A DNA stretch of 19,312 nucleotides from NCBI GenBank assembly GCA_019120475.1, contig DWVA01000255.1, positions 1 through 19,312 on the forward strand, written 5' to 3'. A model generated the notes under the pieces. It was not told the DNA's origin. It made no database searches and saw nothing but the letters and a program-made list of their open reading frames with translations. Position numbers and translations under genes: made by a program. Below are positions 16,053 through 19,312 of the stretch, one piece after another; within the stretch, counting starts at the first letter, position 1; every line of letters begins with the position of its first letter. Source of the DNA: Candidatus Blautia intestinipullorum (GTDB lineage: Bacteria > Bacillota > Clostridia > Lachnospirales > Lachnospiraceae).

Positions 16053-17615
16053 TCACTTTACATCTATGATCCTCGTGGCCGCATAGTCCGCAAAGTCTCT
16101 GTCGTGCTCTACAAGAAGCATTGCGGGCTTATATTTCCGGATCAGTTCCATGATCTGTCTCCTGGAAAAAATATCAATATAATTCATGGGCTCGTCCCAG
16201 ATATAAAGATGGGCCTTCTGACATAAGCTTCCTGCAAGAAGTACCTTCTTTTTCTGCCCCTGGCTGTAATCCTCAATCCTTTTTTCAAACTGCGCCCGGG
16301 AAAAATCCAGCTTCCTGAGGAGCGCAAGAAACAGCGTTTCATCGATTTCATGGATGCGGGCGTATTCTCTCAGGGTTCCCGCAAGTCCGGAGGTATCCTG
16401 CGCGACATAAGAGATCACCAGACCGCCGGCAAGATTTATTTTTCCTGATATCTCCAACTGAGAGAAAGTGTCTTCTTTTTTCTTATTTTCACCGGCCTCC
16501 TCCATTTTCCTCTCCGGTATTATTACGCTCCCGCTTTCCTGCAGTATCGCTTTCAGGATACTGGATTTTCCGCTTCCGTTCCTTCCATGGAGAAGGACTC
16601 TTTCTCCCTGCTTTATTTCCATATTCCAGTTTTCCAGAATAGTTTTTCCGGAACCGCGGTACTTCAGCGAAACGTCTTCCATAGATACGAGACATTCTCG
16701 GTGATGACGCAAAGGATAAAGCTTTAAATCTTCCACTGTCTCAATGTTTTTCAAAAGACCTCTTTTCTCATCCGCAGCAGCTTCCATACGGCTCTCGATA
16801 TTTTTGGAGCGCTTCATCATTTTTGCCGCTTTATGTCCGATATACCCTCTGTCTGGCCGGAGCCCTGCAGTTCTTGTTCCCTTCTTTGTTTTCTCTACGT
16901 CATCCGACCATTTTCCAGCCTGTCTCGCCGCACTTTCCAGACGCCGGATATCTTTTTTCAGCTTTTCATTCCGGCTGATCTCATGGATATCCTTCTTTTC
17001 CTTCTCTTCCTCCCAGGTGGTAAAGTTTCCCTTTATCACTTCAATATCCGCCCTGTTGACAGCCAGGATATGATCCACGCAGCCGTCCAGGAAGTATCTG
17101 TCGTGGGATACCAGGATAAACCCTTTCTTTTTCTTCAGGTATTCCATTACCATCTGGCGCGCCTCCATATCCAGGTGGTTGGTCGGCTCGTCAATTAAAA
17201 GGAACTGGTTCTCTCCTGCAAAAAGCACCGCCAGCATCACCTTCGTCTGCTCCCCACGGCTCAGAGAAGAAAAAGGCCGGTACATCACTTCCGTATCCAT
17301 TCCAAGAAGGGAAAGTTCGCAGCAGATCTGCCAGAATTCACAGGATGGATTCATCTCCTCCGCGATCTGCATGGTATCCTGATCTTCCTCTTTTACGGAA
17401 AAGGGAAAATATTGGAACCTAACGCTGGATATAATCTGTCCTTCATAAGGATATTTCCCCTCCAGAAGCCTCAGAAGCGTTGTCTTTCCCCTTCCGTTCC
17501 TTCCTGTCAGCCCCAGTCTCCAGTCCGTATCAAGCTGAAAGGAAACATCTTCAAACACCGGCTCAAATGCGCCCTCATAGCAAAAACTCATATGATTTAT
17601 CTGTATCAACGACAT
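16053..17615 (-). CDS. Lsa-type ABC-F ATPase (ribosomal protection protein, antibiotic-resistance class)
   Basis: The product has 520 residues and no membrane segment. It has two nucleotide-binding domains: Walker A GRNGRGKTT at about 38-46, signature SRGEQ near 118 and Walker B LLIDEPTNHLD near 141; then Walker A GRNGSGKSS near 340, signature SQGQ near 450 and Walker B YIWDEPMNYID near 470. Both catalytic Glu residues are present. The linker has GYIGHKAAKMMKRSKNIE, which with the N-terminus and YIWDEP.NYID is characteristic of the Lsa group. Those proteins bind the ribosomal E site and dislodge lincosamides, pleuromutilins and streptogramin A. Resistance here is inferred from family. The start is the ATG at 17615 with GGGAGG before it and the family-typical SLIQI after it; in-frame ATGs at 17639 and 17669 are less likely. 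A leader with an attenuator lies upstream. Confidence 0.92.
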   Translation of the reverse strand: MSLIQINHMSFCYEGAFEPVFEDVSFQLDTDWRLGLTGRNGRGKTTLLRLLEGKYPYEGQIISSVRFQYFPFSVKEEDQDTMQIAEEMNPSCEFWQICCELSLLGMDTEVMYRPFSSLSRGEQTKVMLAVLFAGENQFLLIDEPTNHLDMEARQMVMEYLKKKKGFILVSHDRYFLDGCVDHILAVNRADIEVIKGNFTTWEEEKEKKDIHEISRNEKLKKDIRRLESAARQAGKWSDDVEKTKKGTRTAGLRPDRGYIGHKAAKMMKRSKNIESRMEAAADEKRGLLKNIETVEDLKLYPLRHHRECLVSMEDVSLKYRGSGKTILENWNMEIKQGERVLLHGRNGSGKSSILKAILQESGSVIIPERKMEEAGENKKKEDTFSQLEISGKINLAGGLVISYVAQDTSGLAGTLREYARIHEIDETLFLALLRKLDFSRAQFEKRIEDYSQGQKKKVLLAGSLCQKAHLYIWDEPMNYIDIFSRRQIMELIRKYKPAMLLVEHDRDFADYAATRIIDVK

Positions 17616-17705
17616 ACGGCCGCCTCCCTCTGTACTCATTTTATCTTCCTTCTTGTCCACTGACTTCAAGTCTTTTCACGGATCTTCCCTGTTTGTCTGC
17701 ATGAC

Positions 17706-17735
17706 AAAAAGAGCGCAGAATAAATCCGCGCTCTT
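17706..17735 (-). terminator. Attenuator terminator in the ABC-F leader
   Basis: On the minus strand AAGAGCGC (17735-17728) pairs perfectly with GCGCTCTT (17716-17709). Three further inner pairs are possible, the loop is about five bases, and a TTTTT run follows. It lies 91 bases upstream of the ABC-F ATG and 357 bases beyond the flippase stop, so control of the ABC-F gene is more likely than ending the flippase mRNA. The first stem base is the last base of the upstream frame's TGA. Confidence 0.75.
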
Positions 17736-17854
17736 CATAATCTGTCTGCACGCAAAGCCGGCTTACGCACCGGTTCTGCACCGCCTCTTCCTGAGAAGCG
17801 GCCAACAGCCAATATAATCACATGCAAGGATCCTTTCTGCATACACGCAGACAT
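17735..17854 (-). CDS. Candidate 39-codon leader peptide upstream of the ABC-F gene
   Basis: An ATG at 17854 follows AAAGGA with six bases between. The frame runs 39 codons to a TGA at 17737-17735. The product begins MSACMQKGSLHVIILAVGR and continues as a basic, Gly- and Arg-rich tail ending RADRL. The hydrophobic HVIILAV stretch followed by basic residues could interact with the exit tunnel, but no known arrest motif is recognised. The stop codon touches the terminator stem, so a ribosome held near the end of this frame would block the left arm and let transcription continue into the ABC-F gene. Existence as a translated peptide is inferred from the ribosome site and position. Confidence 0.5.
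   Translation of the reverse strand: MSACMQKGSLHVIILAVGRFSGRGGAEPVRKPALRADRL
17781..17801 (-). other. Hairpin inside the leader frame, possible anti-terminator
   Basis: CCGCTTCT (17801-17794, minus strand) pairs with AGAGGCGG (17788-17781) in an 8-base stem with one G-T pair and a five-base loop. The right arm mimics the terminator's AGAGCGCGG (17734-17726), which CCGCTTCT could pair instead with one bulged C. That gives mutually exclusive structures. Confidence 0.4.
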
Positions 17855-17910
17855 CCGCCGTCCTTTCTCAGACCGCGTTCAGTCTTATCCGTGTCAATAT
17901 GAATATCATA

Positions 17911-17931
17911 TTATCTGCAGAAAGTCTTCAT
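17911..17931 (-). CDS. Candidate 6-codon upstream reading frame in the ABC-F leader
   Basis: The frame encodes MKTFCR and stops at TAA. AGGAG lies eight bases before its ATG, a well-spaced ribosome site. It begins about 100 bases into the predicted leader. Very short frames precede some ABC-F and other resistance genes, but at this length chance is a real alternative. Confidence 0.25.
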   Translation of the reverse strand: MKTFCR

Positions 17932-18038
17932 CCTTCCATCTCCTATCTGAACAAAATCTCACCAGAGAAATCCGTTTTCTTTCTGATAAAAGCCCAAACA
18001 CGATATCAGCCAAAACAGTTCCCCGGCATCTGCTTTTT

Positions 18039-18067
18039 AAAATATCACATCCAGGAATCTATGTCAA
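18039..18067 (-). promoter_or_regulatory. Promoter of the ABC-F leader
   Basis: On the minus strand a perfect TTGACA (18067-18062), a 17-base spacer ending in an extended -10 TG, and TATTTT (18044-18039). It lies just after the flippase stop at 18092, so it can drive the ABC-F gene on its own. A second TTGACA at 17897-17892 has no matching -10. Confidence 0.65.
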
Positions 18068-18091
18068 TCACTCAACGGCAAATATTTTTCT

Positions 18092-19312
18092 TTACTTTCT
18101 TCCATGGAGCTTTCCGGCGATTTTCACCAGATAAGCGCCTCCCGGCATCCGGGACAGTTTCTCCCGGGAAGGTCCCTCCAGAAGAAGATAGACCAGAAGG
18201 TAAACTGCGGCTGCCAGAATAACAGCCAGGATCAGGCAGACTGCATTGGAACGGATCAGGCGGTACAGCCCGTAATAAGTCAGTCCCGCCACAGCGCACA
18301 TGGGAACAGACGCCAGAACAGGATTCAAATATGCGCTCTTCCATGGATTTTTATATCTCAGGTACTTCTTCATGGCTATATCATTGAGAATGCAGACAAC
18401 TACCGCATATATGATCATAGCGACAAGAAGGGAATAAATTCCAAGGTCTGTGAATATAAGCAAAAGCACTACCGCCACCACGTCCACCACAAGAGCTGCC
18501 GCGGCAGTGATCATGGGGATTTTGGGTTTTCCGATCCCCTGCAGAACGCCGTTGGAAATATTGGACATTCCGTTTAAAAGGATCGTAAAAGAACCCAGCA
18601 TCAAAAGTTTTCCGGCCACTCCGTTTGATCCTCCGAACAAGAAGGAAACAATAGGCTGGGATAAGGTCGCCAGGCCTACGGCGCAGGGAACGGAAATAAA
18701 CATGGAAAGCTGGACCGTCTGATCGATCCTGCGTCGCGTCTCCTTCATATCCTTCACTGCATACAGGGCAGATATCTCCGGAATCATAGAGGTAGGCGCC
18801 GCGCTGGAAAGAGTCAGCGGTATGTTAATGATACTCATAAAGTAAGTAGCATACTCTGCATACATCATACTCAGCGCATCTGCGTCCGCTCCCTGACGTC
18901 CCAGGATCTCGGAATAAAGCAGACCGTTCAGATAACCGTTCACATTATATATAAAAGCGCTGAGGATGATCGGAGATACGATCAGCACGATCAGCTTTAA
19001 AATCTGCCTGTAAGACTGTTCCCGGTGAGAGCGGTCTCTTGCCACCCGGGTTTGGATCCCCCGACGGTTCAGCCCGTACACCAGAAGCATAAACAAAAGA
19101 GCTACCACAACTCCCGCCGTAGTTCCCACAGTAGATCCTGCTGCTCCCCATTTTGCGTTCTGTCCGGCTGTCCCGTCCGACAGATATCTGATAAAGAGCC
19201 ACGCGGCCAGAAGGCTTACCGCAGCGTTAAAGATCTGTTCCAGGATCTGGGACACCGAGGTAGGCAGCATATTCTGATATGCCTGGAAATATCCTCTGTA
19301 TACGCCCAGGAT
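18092..19312 (-). CDS. SpoVB/MurJ-like polysaccharide (lipid-linked oligosaccharide) flippase, N-terminus outside the window
   Basis: The frame is open from the window edge to the TAA at 18094-18092, 406 residues of a protein usually around 530-550 long. The first visible segment, ILGVYRGYFQAYQNMLPTSV, followed by SQILEQ, is typical of the SpoVB branch of the MOP flippase superfamily. About ten hydrophobic segments follow, including VVALLFMLLVYGL and LIVLIVSPIILSAFIYNV, and a conserved SSAAPTSMIPEISALYA stretch. Such proteins move undecaprenyl-linked glycans or peptidoglycan precursors across the membrane; SpoVB itself acts in spore cortex formation. Whether this copy serves sporulation, peptidoglycan or capsule cannot be told. 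The in-frame ATG at 19270 is internal. No terminator is obvious after the stop, so some transcripts may run into the ABC-F leader. Confidence 0.88.
   Translation of the reverse strand: MLGVYRGYFQAYQNMLPTSVSQILEQIFNAAVSLLAAWLFIRYLSDGTAGQNAKWGAAGSTVGTTAGVVVALLFMLLVYGLNRRGIQTRVARDRSHREQSYRQILKLIVLIVSPIILSAFIYNVNGYLNGLLYSEILGRQGADADALSMMYAEYATYFMSIINIPLTLSSAAPTSMIPEISALYAVKDMKETRRRIDQTVQLSMFISVPCAVGLATLSQPIVSFLFGGSNGVAGKLLMLGSFTILLNGMSNISNGVLQGIGKPKIPMITAAAALVVDVVAVVLLLIFTDLGIYSLLVAMIIYAVVVCILNDIAMKKYLRYKNPWKSAYLNPVLASVPMCAVAGLTYYGLYRLIRSNAVCLILAVILAAAVYLLVYLLLEGPSREKLSRMPGGAYLVKIAGKLHGRK

Larger units (their letters stand above)
17616..18038 (-). promoter_or_regulatory. Long structured 5' leader of the ABC-F gene
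   Basis: About 420 bases separate the predicted transcription start (near 18032) from the ABC-F ATG. In transcript order it holds a 6-codon frame (17931-17911), a 39-codon frame (17854-17735), a hairpin inside that frame and an intrinsic terminator (17735-17706). The final 90 bases before the gene are unstructured to the eye. This is the layout of ribosome-mediated attenuation known for antibiotic-resistance leaders in Firmicutes; the function here is inferred. Confidence 0.6.

Noticed and set aside
17616..17669. N-terminal extensions of the ABC-F protein (ATG at 17639 or 17669)
   Set aside because: Lsa-type proteins begin at the SLIQI segment, and GGGAGG is well placed for the ATG at 17615. 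The 17639 ATG has a weaker AAGGAAG and cannot be fully excluded.
17892..17897. Second TTGACA in the ABC-F leader as a -35 box
   Set aside because: No -10-like hexamer follows at 16-18 bases; the sequence there is GC-rich.
17899..18222. 107-codon plus-strand open frame across the ABC-F leader
   Set aside because: No good ribosome site, overlaps the end of the flippase gene antisense, and no recognisable protein motifs.
1..19312. CRISPR arrays, insertion sequences, tRNA or rRNA genes, attachment sites
   Set aside because: Scanned by eye on both strands; no spaced repeats, transposase-like frames or RNA-gene hallmarks found.

Overview
The window looks like chromosomal DNA of an anaerobic Firmicute, most likely a Lachnospiraceae member; genus and species cannot be told from sequence alone. 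The grounds are strong AGGAGG-type ribosome binding sites, clear sigma-A-like promoters with 17-base spacers, an SpoVB-type flippase, a giant 2-hydroxyacyl-CoA dehydratase activase-type iron-sulfur protein, and a dihydroxy-acid dehydratase with the oxygen-labile ligand pattern. No tRNA, rRNA, CRISPR array, insertion sequence or phage gene was seen. Two genes are cut by the window edges: the GlgB homologue on the left and the flippase on the right.

Left region (1-2900): a GlgB-family glucan branching enzyme homologue on the minus strand and a PfkB-family fructokinase on the plus strand are divergent across a 201-base promoter region. The GlgB homologue keeps the fold and the nucleophile Asp but has lost the acid/base Glu, the third catalytic Asp and two active-site His residues.

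Amino-acid region (2851-9840): one minus-strand operon leuB-ilvD-ilvB-serC-serA runs from a single clear promoter to a strong terminator shared with the fructokinase gene. It joins branched-chain and serine biosynthesis, with overlapping reading frames at the last two junctions. ilvN, ilvC and leuACD are not here.

Middle region (9804-11508): tgt and yajC lie on the minus strand, each with its own promoter, and end at a terminator before leuB. The yajC neighbours secD and secF are absent.

Activase region (11612-16010): a single 1413-codon plus-strand gene with its own promoter and terminator. It encodes two complete activase-type ATPase modules, a four-Cys linker, a DUF2229-like region and a Cys-rich C-terminal half in one chain. 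This is the largest and least understood protein of the window.

Right region (16053-19312): an Lsa-type antibiotic-resistance ABC-F gene follows a leader of about 420 bases. The leader holds a promoter, a 39-codon upstream reading frame and an intrinsic terminator whose stem begins in the stop codon of that frame. This reads as a ribosome-controlled attenuator. Upstream is the C-terminal part of the flippase gene.
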